A DNA stretch of 64,000 bases from Chionis minor (Eukaryota > Chordata > Aves > Charadriiformes > Chionididae), in contig VZSF01008486.1 of NCBI GenBank assembly GCA_013398295.1, forward strand, positions 248,001 through 312,000. The letters are read 5' to 3'. Under the pieces are notes generated by a model. That model searched no databases and was not told the DNA's origin. It saw only the letters and a list, made by a program, of their open reading frames with translations. Below, in pieces: positions 49,000-59,670 of this stretch (positions are counted from its first letter, which is position 1; every line of letters starts with the position of its first letter). The translations under genes and the position numbers were made by a program.

Positions 49000-49815
49000 C
49001 CAGGCTGGATGGGCTGAGGCCAGTGGGATGAGGTTCAACAAGGCCAAGTGCCGGGTCCTGCACTTGGGTCACAACAACCCCAGGCAGCGCTACAGGCGTG
49101 GGGAGGAGTGGCTGGAAAGCTGCCCCGCAGAAAAGGACCTGGGGGTCCTGGTCGACAGTCAGCTGAACATGAGCCAGCAGTGTGCCCAGGTGGCCAAGAA
49201 GACCAATGGCATCTTGGCCTGTATCAAGAATGGTGTGACCAGCAGGAGCAGGGAAGTGATTGTGCCCCTGTACTCAGCACTGGTGAGGCCACAGCTTGAG
49301 TGCTGTGTTCAGTTTTGGGCACCGCAGATTCGGAGAGACATTGAGGTGCAGGAGCGTGTCCAGAGAAGGGCAACGGAGCTGGTGAGGGGTCTGGAGAACA
49401 AGTCTTGTGAGGAGCAGCTGAGGGAACTGGGGTTGTTTAGCCTGGAGAAGAGGAGGCTGAGGGGAGACCTTATCACTCTCTACAACTACCTGAAAGGAGG
49501 TTATAGCGAGGTGGGGGTCAATCTCTTCTCCCCAGTAACAAGCGACAGAACAAGAGGAAATGGCCTCAAGTTGTGCCAGGGGAGGTTTAGGTTGGATATT
49601 AGGAAAAACTTCTTTACCGAAAGGGTTATCAAGCATTGGAACAGGCTGCCCAGGGAGGTGGTGGAATCGCCGTCCCTGGAGGTATTTAAAAGACGTGTAG
49701 ACGTGGTGCTGAGGGACATGGTTTAGGGGTGGTTTTGGCATAGGTTTATGGTTGGACTCGATGATCTTGAAGGTCTCTTCCAACCCAAGTGATTCTGTGA
49801 TTCTGTGATTCTATG
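49000..49815 (+). mobile_element. CR1 copy with intact ORF2 C-terminal frame
   Basis: 5'-truncated CR1 whose retained ORF2 part is uninterrupted for 232 codons (49028-49726). It starts [18 protein letters not shown], passes the RTRGNGLKL motif region and ends at the natural stop before the 3' UTR (TTGGACTCGATGATCTTGA, then GTGATTCTGTGATTCTATG). The reverse transcriptase catalytic part is missing, so it cannot move on its own. The open frame suggests a younger insertion than its neighbours. It belongs to a different CR1 group from the 36-kb and 39-kb copies. Confidence 0.93.
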
Positions 49816-50874
49816 TTCACCTCCCTGTCCATCAACACTTATCTCAGACACCTACAGGAGATGTGTGGTTGCTGCAGGCTCCACTGTTAGACAGTGAAGA
49901 AGACCATGCAGCTCCGTGAAGTTAACCAGGTCTTACAAGGACTAAGTCCATCTTCAGTGATGCTCAGCTCAGGCAGTGACTGCATAGGGATCTCGGGGCA
50001 GGACAGGATCCTAGGACTTAGCTGCTTCAAGCACATCCTTAGGTGAGATAAATCTGAGCTTTAATGCACTTATGTTTAGGAAATATACTATATATAAGTA
50101 CCCAGATATGCGTGCTTTTGTCTTCTCCGTTGTTTGAAGACCGAAAGTGTCGCAGCTGTGGTCTGGGGGAAATGATCCCTTCGTTCCTTGCATGCACCCT
50201 GAAAGGCACAGAGGGATTTTACATGGGGCTGAGCAAACGTTTGGTGTCTGCATGCAGCGCAGTGAGCCGAGCCACACTAAGGGGGAGTGAGGCTGTGCAC
50301 AGGGTATCTGCCATCACTCCGCCTTTTGAGAAAATATTCAGTTAAAAACCAGCCCATATACCTGGACTGAATGGAGTGGTGTATGACTATTTTTAGCATT
50401 TCTTCAGCTAATAAAACTTGCCTTGCCTAACTGTATCACAGAAATTCTCACATTTTTCAAATTACAGATGTATATTAAAATTCCAATATGGAACTTGCTG
50501 ACAGAGTCGTTTGTTACATTGCAAAGGATAAATAGCAATCCATCTTAACTTTTTTATTGCTTTAGGATGATCGCAGTTCATTAAAAATAGAAGACATCAC
50601 ATACAGATCAATTTCACCAGCGTAGTCTTAGTTTTTAAAGGTAATTCCTAATACATGTCTCTCCTGAAAGAGAAAAAAACACCTGAAGAATTTCTCTTGA
50701 AGTAATTCACATAAATACTATTCCCCAGTTTATTATAGCAGTTTTGTGTTGTTGCCAACCTCATTTTAGAGCCAGTATGCTGGAGTGAAGTGTAGTAATG
50801 AAACTTAATGGCCAAGAAACTATATTAAATAGGTATTGCAACAGAGAATATGTTCTGAAATCATGCACGGAAGA
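49816..50874. other. Non-coding, nothing recognised
   Basis: No exon or repeat recognised between two CR1 copies. Confidence 0.45.
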
Positions 50875-51306
50875 ATCATAGAATCACAGAATGTTAGGGG
50901 TTGGCAGGGACCTCTAGAGATCATCTGGTCCAACCCCCCTGCCAGAGCAGGTCCACCTACAGCAGGTTGCACAGGATGGTGTCCAGGCGGGTTTGGAATG
51001 TCTCCAGAGTCGGAGACTCCACCACCTCTCTGGGCAGCCCGTTCCAGTGCTCTGCCACCCTCAAAGTGAAGAAGTTCCTCCTCATGTTCAGATGGAGCTT
51101 CCTATATTCAAGTTTGTGCCCATTACCTCTTGTCCTGTCACTGGGCACCACTGAAAAAAGACTGGCCCCCTCCTCCTGGCACCCTCCCTTTAAGTACTTG
51201 TAGACATTGATGAGATCCCCCCTTATTCTTCTCTTCTCCAGACTAAAGAGACCCAACTCCCTCAGCCTTTCCTCATAAGAAAGATGTTCCAGCCCCTTCT
51301 TGATGA
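50875..51306 (-). mobile_element. CR1 3' part
   Basis: The + strand starts AATCATAGAATCACAGAATG (reverse complement of the 3' end). The minus-strand frame is open for ~120 codons (50957-51322) with [20 protein letters not shown] and [17 protein letters not shown]. It is a distinct CR1 group with a GACCTCTAGAGATCATCTGG end. 5'-truncated. Confidence 0.93.
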
Positions 51307-52090
51307 AAACTGAAGTCTGCATTTGGATATTTCATAACATTTGGGATCAGAATTGAAGATGTTCTGGACAAGAAAGACTTCCCTAGAATACAAATAAGAG
51401 GGTTTGATGCTCACATGCAGGACATGCTCCTCCACCTCCTGCTGCATGGGTTCAGTGGTCACGAGCAGCGCTACCTGCGCTGAAGCTCCTTTCTGAAGCC
51501 CAAGGGGTCCAGGGGAGCCTTGGAGGAGATGAGCACGATGCAGGTTTCTCCACAGGGTTCCCCATGAATAGGAGGGTTCATTTGGGGTTTGGGATGGGAG
51601 GCTCTGCTCGGGCTGGCGTTGGGCACAGGGAAGCCTTTTCCTGGCCGGAGCTGCCTCAGTGTCCACAGGGGCACATGGGGCATTGCCAGGCACTACGGAG
51701 TCTTCCCAGAAAGCTTATGGCTGCTGAAAAACTGCTAAACGTGCTGGTGGTCTGAACCTGTTGTTAGTGTGCCCGTGTCATGGCTGCTGGCTGTGAGGAG
51801 CATCTCTGGCAGTTGCAGGAGAGGGGCTGACAGCTAATGGCTGCTCTTTCCATGTTAGCGTTCAGGGAAGACTGAAAGCCTCGGTGAAGGCTGGCTGGAA
51901 GTGTGGGTTTGGGCCCTGGGCTGTCTGGGACCATTCCTTCCAGAATAAGACAGTCTGTAAAAACAAATATTTAAATATGTTTGCATATCTGCACACAGCA
52001 CACACACACACACACTGTGGTGAAAGAAAAAAATAACAAAGATTTAAATGCTTGGTCTCACTTGTCTTGAAAGATGACTAAGTGTAGAAG
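51307..52090. other. Non-coding with (CA)n
   Basis: A short CA microsatellite lies at 51999-52015. No gene was recognised. Confidence 0.5.
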
Positions 52091-52300
52091 GCATCACAGC
52101 AGGTATCCCATTGCGGTGTCTCAATGGGCATCACAGCAGACATCCCACCAGGTATCACCCCAGTAGCAGCGGGCACCACAGCATGGTGTCTCAATGTACA
52201 TCACAGCAGGCATCCCACCAGTGCATCTCAGCAGGCTTCAGATCAGGCGTCTCACCAGACATCACTCCACGTCATCTCGCCAGGGCCTCACAGCAGGAAC
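52091..52300 (+). repeat. Imperfect ~70-bp tandem repeat
   Basis: GGTGTCTCAATG recurs at 52115 and 52185, each followed by a CATCACAGCAG(A/G)CATCCCACCAG-type block. Shorter CATCxCAGCAGG words continue to ~52300. It is a degenerate minisatellite with nested short units. Confidence 0.7.
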
Positions 52301-52552
52301 CACAACAGGGCGGTGCTGCCAGCCCTGCTTTTGAGCCTGGTAGGGGCAGATGGATGAGGAAGGAGGGCTGTTGTGGGGGCAGAAGCAGGCAGTGCAGGTG
52401 ACTGATTGCCCACCAGGTTAGCCTGAGTGGGATGAGGAAGGCCTTACAGAGGGAGAAGCAGCAGTTTCCAAGAGCATCCAGTTGTTGTGCTGGTGGAAAG
52501 AAGAGTCCTGAAGATGTCATGTCTGCTCCTCAAGTGACTTTTAAGAAGCTTT
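52301..52552. other. Non-coding, nothing recognised
   Basis: Short spacer between a minisatellite and a CR1 copy. Confidence 0.45.
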
Positions 52553-53423
52553 ATACATGTTTGTTGATGATGCCAAGCTGTGTGGTGCGGTCAACGCGCT
52601 GGAGGGAAGGGATGCCATCCAGAGGGACCTGGACAGGCTTGAGAGGTGGGCTCACGCCAACCTCATTAAGTTCAACCAAGCCAAATGCAAGGTCCTGCAC
52701 TCCTGCACCCAAGTCGCAGCAATCCCATGTACAAATACAGGCTGGGTGGAGAAAGGATTGAAAACAGCCATGAGGAGAGGGACCTGGGGGTGTTGGTGGA
52801 TGAGAAGCTCAGCATGAGCTGGCAACGTGCACTTGCAGCCCAGAAGGCCAATTGCACCCTGGGCTGCATTAAAAGCAGCGTGGCCAGCAGGGCAAGAAAG
52901 GTGATTCCACCCCTCTACTCCGCTTTGGTGAGACCCCACTTGGACTACTGTGTCCAGCTCTGGAGCCCCCAACCTAAGAAAGACTTGGACCTGTTGGAGC
53001 ATGTCCAGAGGAGGCCACGAAGACGATCAGACAGCTGGAGCACCTCTCTCAGAATTGGGGTTGTTCAGCCTGGAGAAGAGAAGGCTCCGGGGAGACCTTA
53101 GAGCAGCCTTCCAGTATCTGAAAGGGGCCTACAGGAAAGCTGGAGAGGGACTTTTTACAAGGGCATATAGTGACAGGACGAGGGGTAATGGCTTCAAACT
53201 GAAAGAGGGGAGATTTAGATGAGATATTAGGGAGAAATTTTTTATTATGAAGGTGGTGAGACACTGGGACATGTTACCCAGGGAAGCTGTGGAAGCCCCA
53301 TCCTCTGAGGTGCTCAAGGCCAGGCTGGATGGGGCTTTGAGCAGCCTGGTCTAGTTGGTAGGGGGGTTGGAACTAGGTGATCTTTAAAGTCCCTTCCAAC
53401 CTAAACCATTCTATGATTCTACG
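52553..53423 (+). mobile_element. CR1 copy starting at the reverse transcriptase catalytic motif
   Basis: 5'-truncated CR1 whose deduced peptide begins FVDDAKLCGAVNALEGRD, i.e. at the FADD catalytic box of the reverse transcriptase with A to V. It continues through the ORF2 tail (frameshifted near 52730 and 53030) to GGTGATCTTTAAAGTCCC and CATTCTATGATTCTACG. Motifs [19 protein letters not shown] and [16 protein letters not shown] are visible. Non-functional. Confidence 0.93.
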
Positions 53424-53630
53424 TTTAGTCCAAAGATGGTAAAAAATGGCTTTCCTTCCACATATGTATCTTGTGTCCCCAAAAATAAAGTTTTCATAGT
53501 GAAATCAAGCCTCTGGCTGAACATGCAAGGAGTGACCTCGAGCAGCCCATGCCCACCAGCGATGGGGAGAGCAATCCTGTGACAGCACTGTGTGGGCGAG
53601 TGGTATTTCCCTGGGGCTTGCCTCACAGCT

Positions 53631-54305
53631 AAAAAAAAGAAAAAGAAAAAGAAAAAGAAAAAGAAAAAGAAAAAGAAAAAGAAAAAGAAAAAGAAAAAGA
53701 AAAAGAAAAAGAAAAAGAAAAAGAAAAAGAAAAAGAAAAAGAAAAAGAAAAAGAAAAAGAAAAAGAAAAAGAAAAAGAAAAAGAAAAAGAAAAAGAAAAA
53801 GAAAAAGAAAAAGAAAAAGAAAAAGAAAAAGAAAAAGAAAAAGAAAAAGAAAAAGAAAAAGAAAAAGAAAAAGAAAAAGAAAAAGAAAAAGAAAAAGAAA
53901 AAGAAAAAGAAAAAGAAAAAGAAAAAGAAAAAGAAAAAGAAAAAGAAAAAGAAAAAGAAAAAGAAAAAGAAAAAGAAAAAGAAAAAGAAAAAGAAAAAGA
54001 AAAAGAAAAAGAAAAAGAAAAAGAAAAAGAAAAAGAAAAAGAAAAAGAAAAAGAAAAAGAAAAAGAAAAAGAAAAAGAAAAAGAAAAAGAAAAAGAAAAA
54101 GAAAAAGAAAAAGAAAAAGAAAAAGAAAAAGAAAAAGAAAAAGAAAAAGAAAAAGAAAAAGAAAAAGAAAAAGAAAAAGAAAAAGAAAAAGAAAAAGAAA
54201 AAGAAAAAGAAAAAGAAAAAGAAAAAGAAAAAGAAAAAGAAAAAGAAAAAGAAAAAGAAAAAGAAAAAGAAAAAGAAAAAGAAAAAGAAAAAGAAAAAGA
54301 AAAAG
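53631..54305 (+). repeat. Perfect (AAAAAG)n array, about 112 units
   Basis: After eight A's the first G is at 53639. A G then falls every six bases to 54305, i.e. 111 periods with no interruption that I could see. The frames of over 240 codons on both strands encode only KR, KK, SF, LF or FF dipeptides and are not genes. It is immediately preceded by unique-looking DNA, not by a recognisable poly(A)-tailed retrogene. It is one long polypurine strand. Confidence 0.97.
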
Positions 54306-55197
54306 CAGAAGCAGTGATGCACATAAGAAGTGAGCGCTTGGTTTCTTCAAATGTTTCTTTCACAGGATCTGGTCAGCTTGTGAGCACCCCATCCCCATGA
54401 ATGAGGGGGACAGACCGTCCACGGGGAGCCAAGCCTGGAGCTGCCCAACTGATTTCTCTGTCTAGTGAAGGGAATAAGTTAATACTGTAAAAATGATTTT
54501 CAGAAATCTCGCTGGAGTCTCAAGGCTGCCAATACAGTCTTGCTCCAACTGTCTTTTGCGTTAGAGAGGGGAAAACATTTGGTTTTGTATTTTAAAAGAG
54601 GAATAATCTGTTCTCTGAATTAGGACAGCAGAGGACTTTGTGTGCCTTGTGTGGCACAGCATCAGGAATTATGATATGTAAGTTCACATTCTGGTGTCCA
54701 GCAGCAAACCCCTCAGTAATGCCCTAAGATGTGGGGCATAAATAAACCATGTCTTACTCTGCAGACAGACACATTTAACTTCTGGGTTCCTTTCCAAGTT
54801 CGCTTCTCCATTTACAGAATTTGTTTACTGTCTGTTTACAAGAGATTTTAAATGATTGTTTAAGAAATAAAGTTTCATTCCATCATAGGAGTATTTTTGC
54901 TACATAATATGAGCGTCGAATTACTAAAAATATATTATGCTGACCTTTTTTCTGAGCTCATTCTGTTGTTAATCCTGATACCAAGGTAATCTTGCTAAGG
55001 AAACAGGCATTGGCACAGATGGTTTGGAAAATGAACCCTCGTGTCGATGTGGTGCAGCGTAGGAGCAGATGAAGACGTTAAAACACATTGACACATGGGC
55101 TGGACATGGAGGAAATGCTCCAGGCCTTGCTCTGAGCTCAGCTTGTACAACTCAAGAGAGTCATTATATTCTTGCTGTCTCCGTGCCATGGTTACTT
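54306..55197. other. Non-coding, nothing recognised
   Basis: No gene or repeat recognised. Confidence 0.45.
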
Positions 55198-55500
55198 AGA
55201 ATCATGGAATCATCTTAGGTTGGAAGGGACCTTTAAGATCATTGTGTCCAACCATCAGCCTAACATTGCCAAAACCACCAGTAAACCACGTCCCTCAGCA
55301 CCACGTCTACACATCTTTTAAATACCTCCAGGGGTGGCGATTCCACCATTGCCTTGGGCAGCCTGTTCCAATGTTTGATGACCCTTTTGTTGAAAATTTT
55401 TTTCCTAATATCCAGTCTAAACCTCCCCTGGCGTACCTTGAGGCCATTTCCTCTTGTCCTAGTGCCTGTTATTTGGGAGAAGAGATTGTTACTTGGAGGA
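55198..55500 (-). mobile_element. CR1 3' part
   Basis: The + strand starts AGAATCATGGAATCATCTTA, the reverse complement of a CR1 3' end of the same group as the 49-kb copy. The deduced minus-strand frame includes [20 protein letters not shown], then [20 protein letters not shown], closely matching that copy. It is truncated at about GTTACTTGG. Confidence 0.92.
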
Positions 55501-58132
55501 GGACTGTGCTCAGGCAGTGACTGCAGTGCAGATTTGGCTCCCAAAAGACATAATTTGTAATGATGAACTAGGACTAAGCCTTTTTTGCAGGGAGTTTATA
55601 CTTTTCCAGTCCAGCCTTGTTGGACACCAGTGAGTTTCTGTCCAGACAGTTCCCACATTGAAAGCACAGCACTTGGCCATGAAAACATGGCTCTAGGTAA
55701 TGCTCCTATTGTGGTTTGAATTTTACGTACTATAGCATTGCTATTCAGGTGATGAGTCCGAGGAGCTAAAAAGATCAGGTCATGCATTTCAAATGGCAGT
55801 ATTTTGTGGATTTCCTGTTTATATTTCAAATATTAAGAGGCCAACAAGTTGGTCATTTTATTTATAGATGGTTTGGCTGACGCTGGCACCCGGTATTTGT
55901 CCACCCCTGCTGTTTTTGCAGTAGCTATTTCCTGTATTTGACAATCTCCCTGTGTTTTATCTGCATCCTGGGCCAAGCTCTTTCCCCGGCTCTTATCCAC
56001 AAGATGGTTGTAGAAGAACTGAGCTGGATGTGACTGTGAGTTTAAATACAGGCACATGAGCAGCTGACATGCTCTTAAACAGGAAGAAAACTTTCTGGAG
56101 ATTGTTTTCAAGATGGGAAAAAGATCACTTAAATTTATTTATCTGAGGGCGGGGAGAAGTGTCAGGGCCAAGAAACACCTGTCTTTATTAATATATCAAT
56201 AAGAGATCTCTCAATATCCAAATTTATTTCAGTTCTTAGTATCTTGCCATGCCCAGCTGGATCAGAAGTTCTTTAAATCAACACGTGTACTTAATGCAAT
56301 GGTGATACTTGCATTTGCATGCTTTCTTTTCAAATTCTTTTCAAAAGAATTCCTTTCAAAAGAAGTAAATTCATTTCAAAATAAGAGTGAGTGGGAGTTT
56401 TAACAGGATACAGCTGGGTTTGACTCAATGTTTTAATTCCCTGATAACATTGCAGCATAATAATTTGTGGATCAAGCGAAGCTGTGGGAACTTTGAGCAT
56501 CAGCATCCAATAATTGACATTTTTATTGAAAGAACCTACTTTTACAGCAAATGGCTAACTCATTGGGCAGAGATGGTGAGGGCCAGGAGATGAAAGTCAC
56601 CTTAGAGCGTCTCACCTTGCATTTTACCCATGGCCTGAAGGCCCCACGCGTGGCTCCGGACTCTTCCCTGGCAGTCCCAGGACAAGAGCTGGGTCCACCA
56701 GCATCTGACTTCCAGGGACCACCACTCCCTCCAGCACTTGGGCTGTTGGAGCTGTGTGTGGCCACAGCAGCCACTCTGCTTCCGACAGCACGTTGCCCCG
56801 TGCAGCAAATTGCTTAATAGCAGTAAAATTTCAAAAGCCTTTTTTTTTTAACCACAGAGAACAAATAAAGCCACAAAAATGAATGTGAGGATGGTTTTAT
56901 TCAGGACAGGTTTGAATCCAGTATCTAATTTAGCCAATATACTTTGAATTATATATAGATTTAACATTTACTCTTCAGAAGCTTTAAGTTCCTTAAAAGG
57001 TCATATTTCATTTTGCATTAGTACATGCTGTGTTGGCTTTCTGCTTGCGGGTTTTTTTGCACGTATGAGCGCTTAAGGTAAAATGTTTTCTACTTCCAAA
57101 AGCAGCAAGTGTACAGACACTTAATAAAAAAATGTTTCCTTCATGCCCATTTCTGGTCAGTAGGAATTTTTCCTCTCTCTATCGAGCAGCAAGCTGGAGG
57201 AATTCAGGCTGATTTCTTCAGGTTTGTGTCTCAGATTCTCCAGAGAGCAATGAATACCATAATAACACAAAATTATTCTTCAGGTTCAACACCATTCCCG
57301 AACGGTTTGCCTGCCTAACTCATCACGCCGATCTCAGCTGCCCGCTTTGTTTTTATGAGTTCTGGGAAATCAAAACACAAACCAATTTTGCTTTAGCAAT
57401 TGTAACTTCAGCCAGACAAGAAACAAACTGTGTGCGAGTCCTCCTTTTCCCATCAGGTTCAGCAGAAGCGTGACTGAAGTTAATGGAGAAACGCCTGCGT
57501 TGTAACTACCAGAGTAAACCAGAAGAGAATGAGGTCCATGATGCTCACTCTAAATTTTACAAGAGCGGGCTGGTTTCGAGCCTCTTAAACTGAGTACAGA
57601 CCCAGCCATGTCACGTCAAAGGTTCAGTACTAAACTGAAAGATTATCTGCTTAAACATGCAGCATTGCGCTGCTTTAATTAAACTGGCGCAGCCCTGGGT
57701 GCGCGCACCTCTGACAAGAGCGGCTGTAACACAATTTGAAGGTCCACACCAATTTTTATTTTGCTCAGATTTAAACGGGCTGAATAGTAGAACTTTGCCA
57801 ATCATCTGACCTGTTCTGGTTGAGGACATCTCAAGCAGGTCCCAGCTGGCAGATGCAGGAGGCCATGCTCCTCAAAGCAGGGCGCTCTCCTGCGTGGTCT
57901 CCTGCGCGCCCAAAAAGGGCGTTTGAAGCAGCCCTTAATGAAGTTCCAAAGTAAAGTGGCAGGAAACGCTGGCACAGTCCCTGCAGACACAGAACTGCAA
58001 AGGAAAAGTCAGCTTTGAAGCTGAGAAACTGTCAAGCGTCTCCTGACCTGAAACTGAAATCACCGTCAAGTGATTTACGTGATAATGCAAGGAAAGGAAT
58101 TGGAAAATGGAGGAAGAGGGCAAAATGCACAT

Positions 58133-58152
58133 GTGTGTGTGTGTGTGTGTGT
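58133..58152 (+). repeat. (GT)10 microsatellite
   Basis: Ten uninterrupted GT units, followed by a GA-rich tail. Confidence 0.95.
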
Positions 58153-59653
58153 ATAAGAGAGACAGAGACACAGCTATGCTACAGAAAGAAATATTGTCTT
58201 CCACCCTATCCGTCAGCAGATCACTTCAGGCGTATTAAAACCGCCTTCTGCTAGTTGCAGTCCAGAGAACAGCCACAGTCTCCTACTCGCTTCTTTAGAG
58301 GTTTGTGGATGACTCAAATGAAATGTGATATTTTGGTTTAATGGCAGGCAAGGGAACATCATTTTTGTATCACACTAGTTTGCAGGGAACTGTTCCTCTC
58401 TGGAGCCAGCTGCTGCCTTGTGCAGACGCAGCTACCGACGGCATGGCGCGTCCCTCGGCCGCGCTCAGCAGCACGTCACTCTGCCTGAAGCCACCAGCAC
58501 TAACAACAGACTGAGGAAATACCCAAAGGGAGCATCTCAAATGCCAAGAGAAAACAAATTTTGCAGAACACCTTCTCTTCCTGGGAAAACTGCCATAGCT
58601 CATCAGCACGCTTCACCTAGCAGACACGGGAGGGGCACACACATGCCCAATTTAGCTTTACAAACATGTCAGTGGGCATGGGATAATCCACCTAAAGGTT
58701 AAGAAACTGAAAGAATGTAGAAGGTCCTGACTTTTAAAAGCAATAAATATAAAACAAAGTTGCCTGTAGGTGTTTCAGCTCCAGCCCTGTAACTCCTGGA
58801 GCACGAGGACGGCAGGGAGCAGCCTCCTTCTACCAGCTACGGCTCATCTAAACTGGTCATCTGGTGCTGGTGTTAGTGAAGTGAGAGAGACGAAGCTTTT
58901 GCGGGTAATTCAGCCCATCCCAAGTCAGGAATTTGGTGTGATTCATCTCATCCTGAAAGTAGGCACCTCCGTTCACGTGGGATGAATTTTGCATTTTAAA
59001 TCAGATGACACTAATCCCATCCGTGTGCCCCTTCCAGATTAGAAACCTTTGAAAGTAGTCTGCAGTTGTAGATCCATTTTGGGTGAGAATCATCTCCCTT
59101 CTTAAGGGCTTTCAGAACTCAGATATCCAAGTCTGAAATAATTGCTTTAGGCTATTTTTGTCATCAGAATGGGCACCTTTGGGGGGAGATTCATCTGGTT
59201 TAGAAGAGCTGGTAGGCTGGTTGGCTGAATCATCCTCTGGAAAGGCTCACTGCCTTCTGGTAAGGCAGATCACTGTTAACAAAAACTGCTTAACAATCAG
59301 AAAAAAGGCCCTTTGGGGATACAGAAAATATTTTATAAGATAGAAATACAGCGGTTTGCTAGCAAGTGGAGAACCTGGGACTGATTCGGTAGCTGCAGAT
59401 GCATGGCTGGAAGCACTGGACAGAAGTGCAGGGGAGGTTAGTGCAAAGCTGACTTACTCGTGTGCCAGACAAACAAACACGCACAAGTTCTCTGATCTCA
59501 GGCAAAATAAGGAGTGTGACTCCCAGAGTAGCCTGTGAGGATGGCACTTCAAACACTGTTTGATCAGGCTGTTCGCGCAGTGTTGGATGCAGCTTCACAG
59601 GGCTGATGCTTGAGCCAAGTTGTCCACCTGAGAGCTGGCTGTCTCGTCCTGTG

Positions 59654-59670
59654 TATATATATATATATAT
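59654..59670. repeat. (TA)n microsatellite
   Basis: About eight TA units after GTG, then a T run and ATGTATATAC. Confidence 0.9.

Noticed and set aside
53440..53640. Processed pseudogene with a poly(A) tail seeding the AAAAAG array
   Set aside because: The only AATAAA (about 53484) is ~150 bases before the A-rich array, too far for a poly(A) signal, and no coding remnant precedes it.
53411..54363. Frames of ~240-300 codons over the AAAAAG array
   Set aside because: Pure dipeptide translations of a microsatellite on both strands.
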